From Cecembia calidifontis (GTDB lineage Bacteria > Bacteroidota > Bacteroidia > Cytophagales > Cyclobacteriaceae), in contig NZ_SGXG01000001.1 of NCBI RefSeq assembly GCF_004216715.1, positions 3,270,501 through 3,334,500 on the forward strand: 64,000 nucleotides of DNA. The letters run 5' to 3'. Positions 1 to 8,635 of this stretch are shown here, piece after piece. The position numbers were made by a program, and so were the translations under genes. The notes below the pieces were generated by a model. The model was not told the origin of the DNA. It saw nothing but the letters and a program-made list of their open reading frames with translations, and made no database searches. The first letter of the stretch is position 1. Each line of letters begins with the position of its first letter.

Positions 1-96
1 GTAGGCACAAGGATTTTCATGGTTTTTAGGGTTGTTTTAAATGATTGTATCTGTCTTCAATTTAATCAAGGAAAAATAATAAAAACCTGATTTTTA

Positions 97-705
97 TCAG
101 TTTGAGGGCTCTTTTTTTCCGACCAACCTTACAACATGGGCATCTCCTAAATGGCCTTTTCCCTCATTGAGGTGAAGAATTCCGTCAAATTCATATTCCC
201 AGGTCATTTGAGGGAAACTTGATTTAAGGTCTTGCAGGTCATATAGCATCTCAGGGTTTTTAGGTCCTCCGGACTGGAAGTTCAATTGGCCTTTGCCAAA
301 ACCTTCAAGAATGAGGTGCCCATTGTCTTTTAATGCCATCGCAAATCGGTGATGGACTTTATCCCGGATACTTAAAGGCAAATGGAAATAAATAAGTGCA
401 ATTACATCAAAACTCTTGGGCTCTGGGATGTAATTTTCCACATTGCAGGTATGGTACTCCAAATGCAAACCTGCTTTTTCTGCTTTTTCCAAGGTATGCT
501 TTCGTGCAATCTGACTTTGATCCAGGGCTGTTACCTCCCAACCCATGGCTGCTGAAAATAAGGCATTTCTTCCTTCACCCTCTCCTGGGAAAAGGATTTT
601 ACCTTTTTCAAATTTGCCTAATTGTTCTTTGATGAATTCGTTGGGCGAGTCACCATACAGGTTTGGGGTGAGAGAGAATTTTTCATCCCAGAATTTACTA
701 TCCAT
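97..705 (-). CDS. Class I SAM-dependent methyltransferase
   Basis: A 202-residue cytosolic protein of the small class I methyltransferase type. The SAM-binding motif I is a glycine-rich GEGEGRN at about residues 41-47. It is followed by an acidic residue in VTALDQS (about 58-64), expected to contact the SAM ribose, and a motif IV-like stretch FDVIALIYFHL. Short proteins of this shape are often annotated as tellurite-resistance or thiopurine methyltransferase-like, but nothing here fixes the acceptor substrate. The stop codon lies in a weak hairpin (CTGAT/ATCAG, 87-100) followed on the minus strand by a T-rich run, a possible terminator. The gene stands alone, with about 70 bp before the next minus-strand gene. 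Confidence is high for the fold, low for the substrate. Confidence 0.85.
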   Translation of the reverse strand: MDSKFWDEKFSLTPNLYGDSPNEFIKEQLGKFEKGKILFPGEGEGRNALFSAAMGWEVTALDQSQIARKHTLEKAEKAGLHLEYHTCNVENYIPEPKSFDVIALIYFHLPLSIRDKVHHRFAMALKDNGHLILEGFGKGQLNFQSGGPKNPEMLYDLQDLKSSFPQMTWEYEFDGILHLNEGKGHLGDAHVVRLVGKKEPSN

Positions 706-778
706 CTATATTATAGTTTTATTTCCCCCTAAAATACATCAAAAGTCGGTTTAATTAATATAACAAAAGTCACCCTTC

Positions 779-1111
779 TCACATGATGTCAAAATCCGAA
801 GAAAATCCATAGTCCCGCTCTACCAAACATATCCTTGTTTTGTAGGCAGCATACCATAGTGATTTACCTTTTTCTTGGGCTATTTGGTGTTCTGATTCCA
901 TTTTCCATTGCTTAATAGCTTCCAAATTGGTCCAATAACTCACGGTGATACCAAGTCCTTCTCTGGCAGATTCATGCCCCAGGTATCCTTTTTGAAGCTG
1001 AGCCAATTCGACCATTCTTTTTGCTGTTTCTATATAATCTTCTTGGGTTTCTGTACGTATACTGGTAAAGATTACAGCATAGTATGGTGGATTTGGGGTA
1101 TTTGCAATCAT
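779..1111 (-). CDS. Antibiotic biosynthesis monooxygenase (ABM) domain protein
   Basis: A 110-residue single-domain protein resembling the ABM/dimeric alpha-beta barrel family. The core begins YYAVIFTSIRT, has an amphipathic helix (EDYIETAKRMVELAQ), then the family-typical segment GYLGHESAREGLGITVSYW and a helix EAIKQWKMESEHQIAQEKG. Relatives are small heme-degrading or quinol-oxidising enzymes, or proteins of unknown function; no cofactor residue can be assigned here. The start codon lies only 12 bp from the start codon of the divergent PagL-like gene, so promoter elements of each gene must lie inside the other coding region. There is no signal peptide, so it should be cytosolic. Confidence 0.8.
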   Translation of the reverse strand: MIANTPNPPYYAVIFTSIRTETQEDYIETAKRMVELAQLQKGYLGHESAREGLGITVSYWTNLEAIKQWKMESEHQIAQEKGKSLWYAAYKTRICLVERDYGFSSDFDIM

Positions 1112-1123
1112 AGCTTGTTGAAA

Positions 1124-2212
1124 ATGAGATTTGTAAAGAAGTTATTAGCATTCAAGTCACCTTTCAATTTATTGAAAAAGTTTGTTTTTATTTTCACTTC
1201 CTTTAACCTGGTTGCCAATGCTCTTGGGCAGGAAGTTGAAAAGCTAAGCCTTGAGTCCAGTTATGGGTTTATAATTCCCCATTCCCAAGCCCTTAAACCT
1301 TTGTCTCAAAGTAATCCTTTGGGATTTTCACTGCATTATCAAAAGCTCAACCAATCCCAAAAAAGTTGGGATGCTTGTAACTGCTTTCACTACTTGGGGC
1401 TTCAATTCAGTTATCATGATTTCGGAAATCCACCTGTACTAGGACATGCCTTAAGTCTCACAGGAACTTTTGAGCCCATTTTATGGAAAAATGAGAGATG
1501 GACTTTCAGTTTACTTTCTGGCCTAGGATTCAGTTACCTTTCAAAAGTGTATGATGAAGACAATAACCCTGACAATATATTCTTTAGTGCCCCTGTCAGT
1601 TTTCTTTTGTTTTTGAGCCCGAAGTGGGAATATATCATTTCGGATAAAATAGCGCTGAACCTCTCATTTGCTTATAACCATATTTCTAACGGCGGGCAAA
1701 GCCAACCTAACAAAGGAATGAACTATCCCATGCTAGGTTTGGGTTTGGTGCATTTTATGAAAAATTATCCTTTTCCTTTCTATGAAAAAAAAATGATACC
1801 TAAATCATCCAATTTTTATTTGGAAACTGGGCTTTCAACTAGAGAAGGAGAGGAGGGAAGGATCCCCAATCTTTCTTTGGTCATGGCTTTTAAAAAACCA
1901 ATTTCAGGCATAAATGGAATAGGAGGGGGACTGGAGATTAATAAAGATTATTCTTTGGAAGTAGAAAACAAAAGATGGGAGGCATTAATGCCTGCACCTT
2001 TTATTTCCCATCATTTTTTATTCGGAAAATTCGATTTCAGTCAAAGAATGGCCTTTTACACAAACAAGCCAAACAATTACCATGACTTTCGATTCTACCA
2101 ACGTTATGTTTTGAATTATTTCCTTTTCCAGAATTTTTCAATTGGAATAGGACTGAAGGCCCATGGACATGTTGCAGAGCATTTAGACTTAAGGTTGGGT
2201 TGGAGCTTTTAA
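1124..2212 (+). CDS. PagL-like acyloxyacyl hydrolase (lipid A deacylase family), outer membrane
   Basis: A 362-residue protein with an N-terminal signal peptide (hydrophobic FVFIFTSFNLVANALG, cleavage near residue 35) and alternating beta-strand character, as in an outer-membrane barrel. The motif NHISNGG (His186, Ser188) followed by PNKGMN matches the HxSN...PNxG core of PagL-type lipid A 3-O-deacylases. At the place where I expect the PagL catalytic glutamate (14 residues after the His) this protein has Asn200, so activity is uncertain. The ATG at 1124 is chosen because the reading frame upstream encodes no signal peptide and overlaps the divergent ABM gene; the ATG start is followed directly by a Lys-rich n-region. 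The gene is longer than PagL (about 170 aa) because of a C-terminal second half of unknown role. Confidence 0.72.
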   Translation: MRFVKKLLAFKSPFNLLKKFVFIFTSFNLVANALGQEVEKLSLESSYGFIIPHSQALKPLSQSNPLGFSLHYQKLNQSQKSWDACNCFHYLGLQFSYHDFGNPPVLGHALSLTGTFEPILWKNERWTFSLLSGLGFSYLSKVYDEDNNPDNIFFSAPVSFLLFLSPKWEYIISDKIALNLSFAYNHISNGGQSQPNKGMNYPMLGLGLVHFMKNYPFPFYEKKMIPKSSNFYLETGLSTREGEEGRIPNLSLVMAFKKPISGINGIGGGLEINKDYSLEVENKRWEALMPAPFISHHFLFGKFDFSQRMAFYTNKPNNYHDFRFYQRYVLNYFLFQNFSIGIGLKAHGHVAEHLDLRLGWSF

Positions 2213-2215
2213 ATA

Positions 2216-2241
2216 AAAAGAGGGGGATTACTCCTCCTCTT
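2216..2241 (-). terminator. Rho-independent terminator of the rhodanese operon
   Basis: Inverted repeat AAGAGGGGGA / TCCTCCTCTT (2218-2227 and 2232-2241) with loop TTAC and one G-U pair. Read on the minus strand it is followed by CTTTTTATTT. It overlaps the last codons of the rhodanese gene. It also sits just after the stop of the plus-strand PagL-like gene, but only the minus-strand side has a U run. Confidence 0.6.
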
Positions 2242-2536
2242 CCATTTGTCTATATGCCAAAATGCCTCCCAATAGATTCCGAACTTTAGTAAAGCCCTTT
2301 GTTTCCAAAAATTTTTTGGCATTACCACTTCTTGCTCCGGATCTGCATTGAACTACAATTTCCTTATCTTTGTAGGCCTCCAATTCATCCAGTTCATATG
2401 GCAGCTGTCCAAGAGGTATGTTTTTAGCCCCTAAGTTATCTTCTTCATATTCCCATTCTTCGCGGACATCTATAAACAGAAAGTCTTCCTTATTCTCAAG
2501 TTTTTCTCTAAGTTCAGAGACAGTGATATCTTCCAT
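2228..2536 (-). CDS. Single-domain rhodanese-like protein
   Basis: A 102-residue rhodanese domain. The catalytic loop VQCRSGARS carries the sulfur-accepting Cys64, and the CH2A-like FIDVREEWEYEEDNLGAKNIP is present around residues 21-41. Such single-domain proteins (GlpE/PspE type) transfer sulfane sulfur to cyanide or protein acceptors in vitro; the physiological acceptor is unknown. No signal peptide, so cytosolic. It is the last gene of a minus-strand run, 4 bp after the T9SS cargo gene, and is followed by a terminator hairpin that overlaps its 3' end. Confidence 0.9.
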   Translation of the reverse strand: MEDITVSELREKLENKEDFLFIDVREEWEYEEDNLGAKNIPLGQLPYELDELEAYKDKEIVVQCRSGARSGNAKKFLETKGFTKVRNLLGGILAYRQMEEEE

Positions 2537-2540
2537 AATT

Positions 2541-4379
2541 TTATTTTACAAGTATGCGGATTGATTTTTGCTCAACTCCTTTTCGGATATTTACAAGGTA
2601 AACACCCCTTTGGAGTCCGGCAAAGTTAATCATTTTACCATCACCTTGAATAAATTCAACCGGAAGATTAATGGTTCTTCCGTAAGGATCTATTACAGAA
2701 AAATCATCGATTTCACCTTCTAAGGTCAACCAATCTGAAACAGGATTAGGATAAACCCTAAAACCGAAAGCAGATTCTGCCTGCTCCTCAACAACAGGAT
2801 TTTCCGTCAAATGCACCCGGATCATCAAGGAGCCTTCCACGATATTATTTTGCTGCCAGCTACCGGAAACATTGAAGAAAACCTCGCTTCCATTGTTAAA
2901 TGTTTTGTCCAATCCCACATATACAAAATCATTGGTAAACTGCATAAAGCCGACAAAAAAGGTGTCATCTACCCGAACATTTTCTTCCAATTCAAAATAG
3001 GCAAATTCATTCATATTATCCTTTTCTGGAATAAAAACCTCTTTGACATAAACAGGTTGGTTGCTCAGGCTATTCCAGATCATCAGATCTACAATAGAGT
3101 TGAATTGGTTGAAATTGGTGAAGTTGATGCTGATTCCTTTAACAAATGCAGGTGCTGTGACTTCAAAACGGTTGGCCAGCATTCCGTTCCTTTGGTTGAT
3201 TCCAGCTGAATAATCTACAAAACCATCGTCATATGCAAAAAAGTCCCTGATGGAAACCACAGTCCTAACGGTATCATTGACTCTCAAATCAACATCTCTG
3301 AATATCACACTGTCGCCATTGATAATCTGATAAAGGAAACGGTCGCCGGAGCTGATATAAGTAAGTAGTTCAAGGTCCGTTTCAATAGCCGGAGGAGGGA
3401 TGGTGCCAAAATTATTACTGTTGAAGCGCCTTCTTTCATTGGCCAAAGGGACTGGATTAAACGGGGTGTTGTCATTGATCTTGCGGACCACAGTTCCCGT
3501 GGAGCTATCTCTTAGGATCACGCTATACTCCATTGCCCTGAACCTATTTTCAAGGTTTTTGAATTCATTGGAAATATTCTGCCAAATATTGGCTTGACTT
3601 CTTCTTAATTCAAATAAAGGAATAGCAGCATATTTTCCAAGCGGTCTGGTGTTGGTTTGGGTAAGTGCCCTATCCGGGAAGAAAAGATTGTTTGCATTCC
3701 TGTTTTTATTGAGGTATACGTAATCCAGAAGCCAGGAATCGAAAGGCCCTGAAGACCTTCCGCTTATCTGGAATCTGAACTGGAAATTTTCATGTTGGAA
3801 AGTTTCGGTTACCTGTATGATTTCAGGTGTAAAAAAGAATTGTTCTTCTTCGAGTTCCCCTGATACGGTCCAAACTGGTTCCCAAATACCATCCTTGTTT
3901 AAAAAAAATAAGGTTAAATCATCATTGAAATCCGGTAATTCTGCCTTTCCTCCTGGCTGCCAATAAAAGCTCAGGAAAACAGTCCCGGACTCCTGTGCAC
4001 TTAATCCGGATAAATCAATGGGCTGGGATGTAATCCTATCATTGATTCCCTGTTGCACGAGAACATTGGAATAAGGTCGCCCCCTGGCATCGACACCATC
4101 CATTAGGAGCACCCCCAGACTTGGAGGGGCATTGCCTACGGTAAAGGATTGCGTGGTTCCCTCATTGATCCATTTATTGGGATCAACTCCCGGTTTGGAA
4201 AAATCATCCCAAAAAGGAAGTTGAAGCGTTTCTTGCTTCAACCTTCCTGAGAAATTTTCCTGGTTACCTGAATGCCTTTGTGGAGTAGGCAACAATTGGA
4301 ACTGTCCAAAAGATAATTTTGGAAAAGCCAATAGTGCCCCCATCAGAAAAAATAAAAATATGATTTTACGTTTGTGCAT
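2541..4379 (-). CDS. Secreted T9SS type A sorting-domain protein
   Basis: A 612-residue exported protein of unknown specific function. It has an N-terminal signal peptide (KRKIIFLFFLMGALLAFPKLSFG, cleavage near residue 25). The C-terminal type A sorting domain begins near FRVYPNPVSDWLTLEG and ends with GVYLVNIRKG and a basic tail (KSIRILVK), the usual pattern for cargo of the type IX secretion system. The middle holds beta-rich, jelly-roll-like segments (for example QLPFWDDFSKPG near residue 53), often seen in adhesins and secreted enzymes, but no catalytic motif is visible. Its start codon overlaps the stop of the PASTA gene (TAATG), so the two are probably translated in a coupled way. Expected at the cell surface or released. 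Confidence 0.88.
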   Translation of the reverse strand: MHKRKIIFLFFLMGALLAFPKLSFGQFQLLPTPQRHSGNQENFSGRLKQETLQLPFWDDFSKPGVDPNKWINEGTTQSFTVGNAPPSLGVLLMDGVDARGRPYSNVLVQQGINDRITSQPIDLSGLSAQESGTVFLSFYWQPGGKAELPDFNDDLTLFFLNKDGIWEPVWTVSGELEEEQFFFTPEIIQVTETFQHENFQFRFQISGRSSGPFDSWLLDYVYLNKNRNANNLFFPDRALTQTNTRPLGKYAAIPLFELRRSQANIWQNISNEFKNLENRFRAMEYSVILRDSSTGTVVRKINDNTPFNPVPLANERRRFNSNNFGTIPPPAIETDLELLTYISSGDRFLYQIINGDSVIFRDVDLRVNDTVRTVVSIRDFFAYDDGFVDYSAGINQRNGMLANRFEVTAPAFVKGISINFTNFNQFNSIVDLMIWNSLSNQPVYVKEVFIPEKDNMNEFAYFELEENVRVDDTFFVGFMQFTNDFVYVGLDKTFNNGSEVFFNVSGSWQQNNIVEGSLMIRVHLTENPVVEEQAESAFGFRVYPNPVSDWLTLEGEIDDFSVIDPYGRTINLPVEFIQGDGKMINFAGLQRGVYLVNIRKGVEQKSIRILVK

Positions 4380-5152
4380 TAAAAACGTGAAATGTTTTTT
4401 ACATCCGAAATCCAGATATCAATTGGCTCTCCGGTCTTTACTTCTGCTCCTGAAGGGGGAATCTGTCTGATGATAATTCCCGCTGGGACAGAATCAGTTT
4501 CAACATAATTGATCCTACCAAGTCTCAATCCAGAACCTAAAATAAGAAATTCTGCATCAACTTCATCCATTCCGATAAGATTTGGTACATCTAAGATCTG
4601 ATTCCCCAATCCATCTCCTACCACAAGGTCGACCTGCGAGCCTTTGGGGATTTCAAATCCCTCCGGGATGTTTCGGCCCCTGTACCTTTGCTCCAAAACC
4701 ACATTGATTCCAATGTCCGGTACATAGATAATTTCACCGCGGATAAGGCCCATATTTCCCAGAATTTCCTGAGCATTTTTTAAAGGGGTATTGACCAGGT
4801 TAGGCATTTTGATCATTGGGGCATTTTTTGAATTCAGGGTTACGTAGATCTTCCGTCCTTGCTTCACTTTGCTTCCTGCCTTGGGATTTTGCTTCAATAC
4901 TGTAAGTGGTTTCAAATCAGCATTGAAGCCACTGTCCAAAGTCACCTCAAATTGTAAATCTCTGGCACTGAGATAAGCATCCAATTGATCATATTCAAAT
5001 CCTTCTAAATCAGGTACACTTACCGTCTGACCATGATTGGTGTAGATAGGAAGGAAAATCTTGAGAAATAAGAAAGATAAAATCAGGATGACAGCAAAAA
5101 CCAAAACCAAATGTGTAACAATCTTTTTGGCAGAAGTTTTAATATCGCTCAT
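4379..5152 (-). CDS. Membrane-anchored PASTA-domain protein (three PASTA repeats, no kinase)
   Basis: A 257-residue protein with one N-terminal transmembrane helix (about residues 13-33, LVLVFAVILILSFLFLKIFL) and three extracytoplasmic PASTA repeats. They start at about VSVPDLEGF (44), IKMPNLVNT (114) and LDVPNLIGM (187); each ends in the IYVTLN / VDLVVGDG / IDIWISD type strand. PASTA domains bind peptidoglycan fragments or beta-lactams, usually on Ser/Thr kinases or penicillin-binding proteins. Here no kinase or transpeptidase part is present, a form common in Bacteroidota. The role in the periplasm is inferred to be cell-wall sensing or binding. It shares one base with the next gene (TAATG). 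Confidence 0.9.
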   Translation of the reverse strand: MSDIKTSAKKIVTHLVLVFAVILILSFLFLKIFLPIYTNHGQTVSVPDLEGFEYDQLDAYLSARDLQFEVTLDSGFNADLKPLTVLKQNPKAGSKVKQGRKIYVTLNSKNAPMIKMPNLVNTPLKNAQEILGNMGLIRGEIIYVPDIGINVVLEQRYRGRNIPEGFEIPKGSQVDLVVGDGLGNQILDVPNLIGMDEVDAEFLILGSGLRLGRINYVETDSVPAGIIIRQIPPSGAEVKTGEPIDIWISDVKNISRF

Positions 5153-5260
5153 GTGTAATCTGTTATTTTATTACTTCAACGTATAAAGGTATGATTAATT
5201 TGCTTTGCAACATCAATTCTTTAACTACATAGCAAACAATCAGCCAGTTTTTTAAAAAAC

Positions 5261-5294
5261 AATACCGGGATCAGCAAAAAAGGATCCCGGTATT
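5261..5294 (-). terminator. Strong rho-independent terminator after the M43 protease gene
   Basis: A perfect 12-bp inverted repeat AATACCGGGATC / GATCCCGGTATT (5261-5272 and 5283-5294) with a 10-base loop. On the minus strand it is followed by GTTTTTT. It separates the NifU-Mrp-M43 group from the PASTA gene. The rest of the gap 5153-5319 is A/T-rich and should hold the PASTA promoter; no clear box was assigned. Confidence 0.85.
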
Positions 5295-5319
5295 TAAAAG
5301 AATCATCAATAAATTATCA

Positions 5320-8300
5320 TCAATATAGGATCAGTTTTCTGGTCTCAGTTATGGACTGACTGGTAATTTTCACTACAAATAAACCTTTAGAGAAATTCTC
5401 AGCACTAAAAGTGTAAGTTTGGTTCAACGTATTTGGGTAATCCATATCGTGTACCAATGCACCCGTAGCGGAAATAATCTGAATATTCACTGTTTCAAAT
5501 CTTGGCAGATTGAAGACAATGTTGAAAAGACCATTGGCAGGATTTGGGTAAATAATGGTATTACCAAGACCAGGATCTACCGGTTCAGGATTAGCAGACA
5601 AGAACAGTTCTACGTTGTTCAGATAGACAGGGTCATTATCCCCATCACTTCCTTCAAGTACGAAAGCTACCCTTACCATGGCCCTGTTTCTTCCGGCAAA
5701 TGCAGTAAGATTGACATAATCTCTTCTATATTCGGAAGGATTGTTAGGATTGACCTGACCATTTGGCACAGTTACAAGTTCATTTCCTGATTTGCTATAA
5801 ACCTGTTGGTAGGTAACACCGCCATCGGTACTAGCCAAGACCTTGAGTGTAGTGGTAGGAGATATTGATGCTGCGGCCCTGTCAAAGAACAATGCGGCCT
5901 GACTACTGGAAGTGAGGTCAAATATGGGTGAGCCAAGCCAATAGGAGTTGTTTACAGCTCCAGATTGAAGCCTAACCACATTTTGAGAGATACCCGTCTG
6001 TAGTGGTGATAATTCCCAGGCGGTTCCATTGGATTGAGGGTTCAAACTCACCCAGGGACTCAGGCTAAAGATATTATTGAAATTCTGTCTCCAGGGTGAG
6101 CGGATCAATTCATTGTTTGTAATAAAAAATCTGTCCAAACTTATTTCTGGCCTAGGGTTTTGATCAAAATTAGGAAATTCCAATCGATAGCTCAGTCTAT
6201 TGGTCCCATCTATGGTTGAGGATCTCGGCAAATTGATCAAGGTACTATCCCCAGGCAGTAAGTTCTGACCTCTGGCCAGGAAAGACTGAAGAGGAGCACT
6301 ATTGGTACTTCTTCTGAAAACAAATCCTGAAATTGCCAGATTTCCGGTATTGACCAACAAAATAGACTCTTGGTCATGGCTTCCGTTAGAAATAGGTGTC
6401 GGCTTGAGCAGTTCAGTCATTTTTAGATCATACCTAAAAATCTCCTGAGGGAATATTTCAATATCTTTAAGATAAATATTGTTTCCAAAACCATTTCTGG
6501 TAATAAATGCCAACCTGATGGAACCAAATTCAGCAAATTGGGAAAGATTGACAATCTCCCTACGGAATTGTTCCTCCCTTGTAGGAATGAATTCATTCAA
6601 TGTTGGTTCTGAGGTCTGCAGGAACACCCTGTCCTTGTTGTAAGGAGCACTTACTATTTCAAAAGTATTGCCACAGTCTGTGGAAATGGCGACATAAAGA
6701 AAATCCCCAAAACCTTGAATATTATAGGGAGCATAGGCCATCTTAAAAGAAAGCTGGGCGTTGGGAAATGTACTGAGGTTAATCTGGGGAGAGATCAAGA
6801 AATCAAGCTGCCCATTTGCATCATATTCATAATGCTGCATGCGAATGACTTCTTGCGGGGTACCGTTGAGGCTCAAGGTCACTTTTTCCCAAGTCAGACC
6901 GTTGTCTGGATTATTCACTACCCATTCATTACCAAATGATTCCATTCTGAAGGCGTAGGGAAGCGTTAACGCTGACTGAAGAACAGGGTTTGAACTTGCG
7001 GAGTTATTGTTGGGATTACCATCGGTAGTCTGATTGACTCCGAGAATATTAACCTCAAAGATATTGTTGGAACTGTTTAGAGTGATAGGATTAAATCCAA
7101 CAATTTGTGAATCTCCAGTTTCCAGATCTAAGGTTACATTCAGGTTTTGAAGCAACACACCATTGTTTTTGATTTCAAGTATAGCAGAGGTGATGCGGTT
7201 ACTTCCTGCATTGAAAACTTGAACTTCAGGCACAATCACTGCATCACAGATAAAATCCTGGGGGCTGATCAATCTTTCAATTCCGAGGTCATTTGGTACT
7301 AAAACAGGCTCTATAGTTGCCCGGTTATTGACCAAAGAAGCACGTCGGGGGCTATTTGCCAAAACCACCTGCATTCTTTCCGTTTGACCTATGGTAAACA
7401 AATTCATGCAGATATCTGTGGTATAATCCATATAATTTTCCACCATATCTCTTGAGCCGCAGGTTACTCTAGGGGTGCTTCTACAAATGGTATTTGGGCC
7501 GTCCTGGTTTGGGGTGTCATCTACAAAGTCATCGGCACTACAGTCCCCATCGCCCCAAATATGTCTTAGGCCCAAGAAGTGGCCCACTTCATGGGTAAGG
7601 GTTCTACCCCGAGAACCTGACACCGCGGATCCTCCCTGTCCAAAATACCGGTAATCAACGGTAACCCCATCAGTTTCCCTGGCCGTAGCAGGAAAACTTA
7701 GTCCAGGTAGGTTAGAAACGGGGAAACTTGCATAGCCGATAAATGGAGGTACCAAAGGAACAACCCAAATATTCAGGTATTCCTCAGGTGGCCAGAGAGC
7801 AAGTTGGCCTATTAAACCGGCGTCATTAGGGTCATAGGTATTTTTAGGTCCCAGTACCCTGTTGATTCCATCGGTGGGAAGCCCTCGAGGATCCTGTTTG
7901 GCTAGTACAAATTCAATTTGCGTATCTGCTGCAACTGACTGAAACTCTAAAGGTGTCAGGGTGACATCTGGGTTTGTTCTCCTGAAATCCTCATTTAGTG
8001 ATCTTATCTGGGATTCTATTTGTGATTGAGGAATGTTGGCTCCTACCCCAATCGGAGTACCTGTATGGATTACATGGACTACAACAGGGATAACTTTAAC
8101 CTCTTCCTGTAGTCTAAATTGCGAAGGCGTTTTGGTCCTGAATTCTTTTACTTTCCCTTGCATCCAGGATTCAAAGTATTCTTTGCTTCCATAAATGCCC
8201 AACTGTTCTTCCTGTAACTTCTCTAAATGGGTAGCTGCACATTGTTCATCATGAATGTGCTGGAAATTCTTTCCAAAGAAATTTTGTGAAAAAGTACCTG

Positions 8301-8367
8301 AAAATGATAAAAGGAAGAGAAGGGATAATAATAGGCCTATCCTTGTTGGGAAAGTAAAATTTCTCAT
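5320..8367 (-). CDS. Secreted M43 (cytophagalysin-type) zinc metalloprotease with T9SS domain
   Basis: A 1015-residue exported protease. After a signal peptide (about residues 1-27) and a propeptide-like region, the catalytic domain carries the zinc motif THEVGHFLGLRHIWGDG (HExxHxxGxxH) and a Met-turn ENYMDY further on. This is the arrangement of the M43 pappalysin/cytophagalysin family of metzincins. Cysteines around DGDCSADDF and NTICRSTPRVTCG fit the disulfides and calcium sites of that family. The large remainder contains beta-sandwich modules, one starting near LPYAFRMESFGNEWVV and a second near SPWRQNFNNIFSLSPW. The C-terminus (TIIYPNPANGLFNIVF to RKLILY) is a type A T9SS sorting domain. 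It probably degrades extracellular proteins. A strong terminator follows. Confidence 0.92.
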   Translation of the reverse strand: MRNFTFPTRIGLLLSLLFLLSFSGTFSQNFFGKNFQHIHDEQCAATHLEKLQEEQLGIYGSKEYFESWMQGKVKEFRTKTPSQFRLQEEVKVIPVVVHVIHTGTPIGVGANIPQSQIESQIRSLNEDFRRTNPDVTLTPLEFQSVAADTQIEFVLAKQDPRGLPTDGINRVLGPKNTYDPNDAGLIGQLALWPPEEYLNIWVVPLVPPFIGYASFPVSNLPGLSFPATARETDGVTVDYRYFGQGGSAVSGSRGRTLTHEVGHFLGLRHIWGDGDCSADDFVDDTPNQDGPNTICRSTPRVTCGSRDMVENYMDYTTDICMNLFTIGQTERMQVVLANSPRRASLVNNRATIEPVLVPNDLGIERLISPQDFICDAVIVPEVQVFNAGSNRITSAILEIKNNGVLLQNLNVTLDLETGDSQIVGFNPITLNSSNNIFEVNILGVNQTTDGNPNNNSASSNPVLQSALTLPYAFRMESFGNEWVVNNPDNGLTWEKVTLSLNGTPQEVIRMQHYEYDANGQLDFLISPQINLSTFPNAQLSFKMAYAPYNIQGFGDFLYVAISTDCGNTFEIVSAPYNKDRVFLQTSEPTLNEFIPTREEQFRREIVNLSQFAEFGSIRLAFITRNGFGNNIYLKDIEIFPQEIFRYDLKMTELLKPTPISNGSHDQESILLVNTGNLAISGFVFRRSTNSAPLQSFLARGQNLLPGDSTLINLPRSSTIDGTNRLSYRLEFPNFDQNPRPEISLDRFFITNNELIRSPWRQNFNNIFSLSPWVSLNPQSNGTAWELSPLQTGISQNVVRLQSGAVNNSYWLGSPIFDLTSSSQAALFFDRAAASISPTTTLKVLASTDGGVTYQQVYSKSGNELVTVPNGQVNPNNPSEYRRDYVNLTAFAGRNRAMVRVAFVLEGSDGDNDPVYLNNVELFLSANPEPVDPGLGNTIIYPNPANGLFNIVFNLPRFETVNIQIISATGALVHDMDYPNTLNQTYTFSAENFSKGLFVVKITSQSITETRKLILY

Positions 8368-8377
8368 GGTAAATACT

Positions 8378-8626
8378 TTATACTACAGCAACATTCACTG
8401 CCTCGACCTTTATGATTTCCGGCACATCTCTTTTGATAGCTTCTTCTACTCCCGCCTTTAAGGTCATTGTGGACATAGGACAGGAACTACAGGTGCCTGT
8501 CAGCTCCAATTTTAAAACCATCTCAGAGGTTACTTCGACTATTTTCACATTTCCACCGTCAGCTTCTAAATATGGTCTGATGCTGTTCAATGCTTTTTCA
8601 ATTCTCTCAATTAACTCCGTATTCAT
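8378..8626 (-). CDS. NifU-like Fe-S scaffold/carrier protein (Nfu domain)
   Basis: An 82-residue protein made of a single Nfu (NifU C-terminal) domain. It has the family signature RPYLEADGGNVKIVEV and the CxxC pair in TCSSCPMS that binds a shared [4Fe-4S] cluster at the dimer interface. It acts in the cytosol to deliver clusters to apoproteins. The gene follows the Mrp gene with about 9 bp between them, and Mrp has a related cluster-carrier role, so the pair is a plausible Fe-S assembly operon. The M43 protease gene follows about 10 bp downstream and may share the transcript despite its unrelated function. Confidence 0.93.
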   Translation of the reverse strand: MNTELIERIEKALNSIRPYLEADGGNVKIVEVTSEMVLKLELTGTCSSCPMSTMTLKAGVEEAIKRDVPEIIKVEAVNVAVV

Positions 8627-8635
8627 TCTTTTTTT

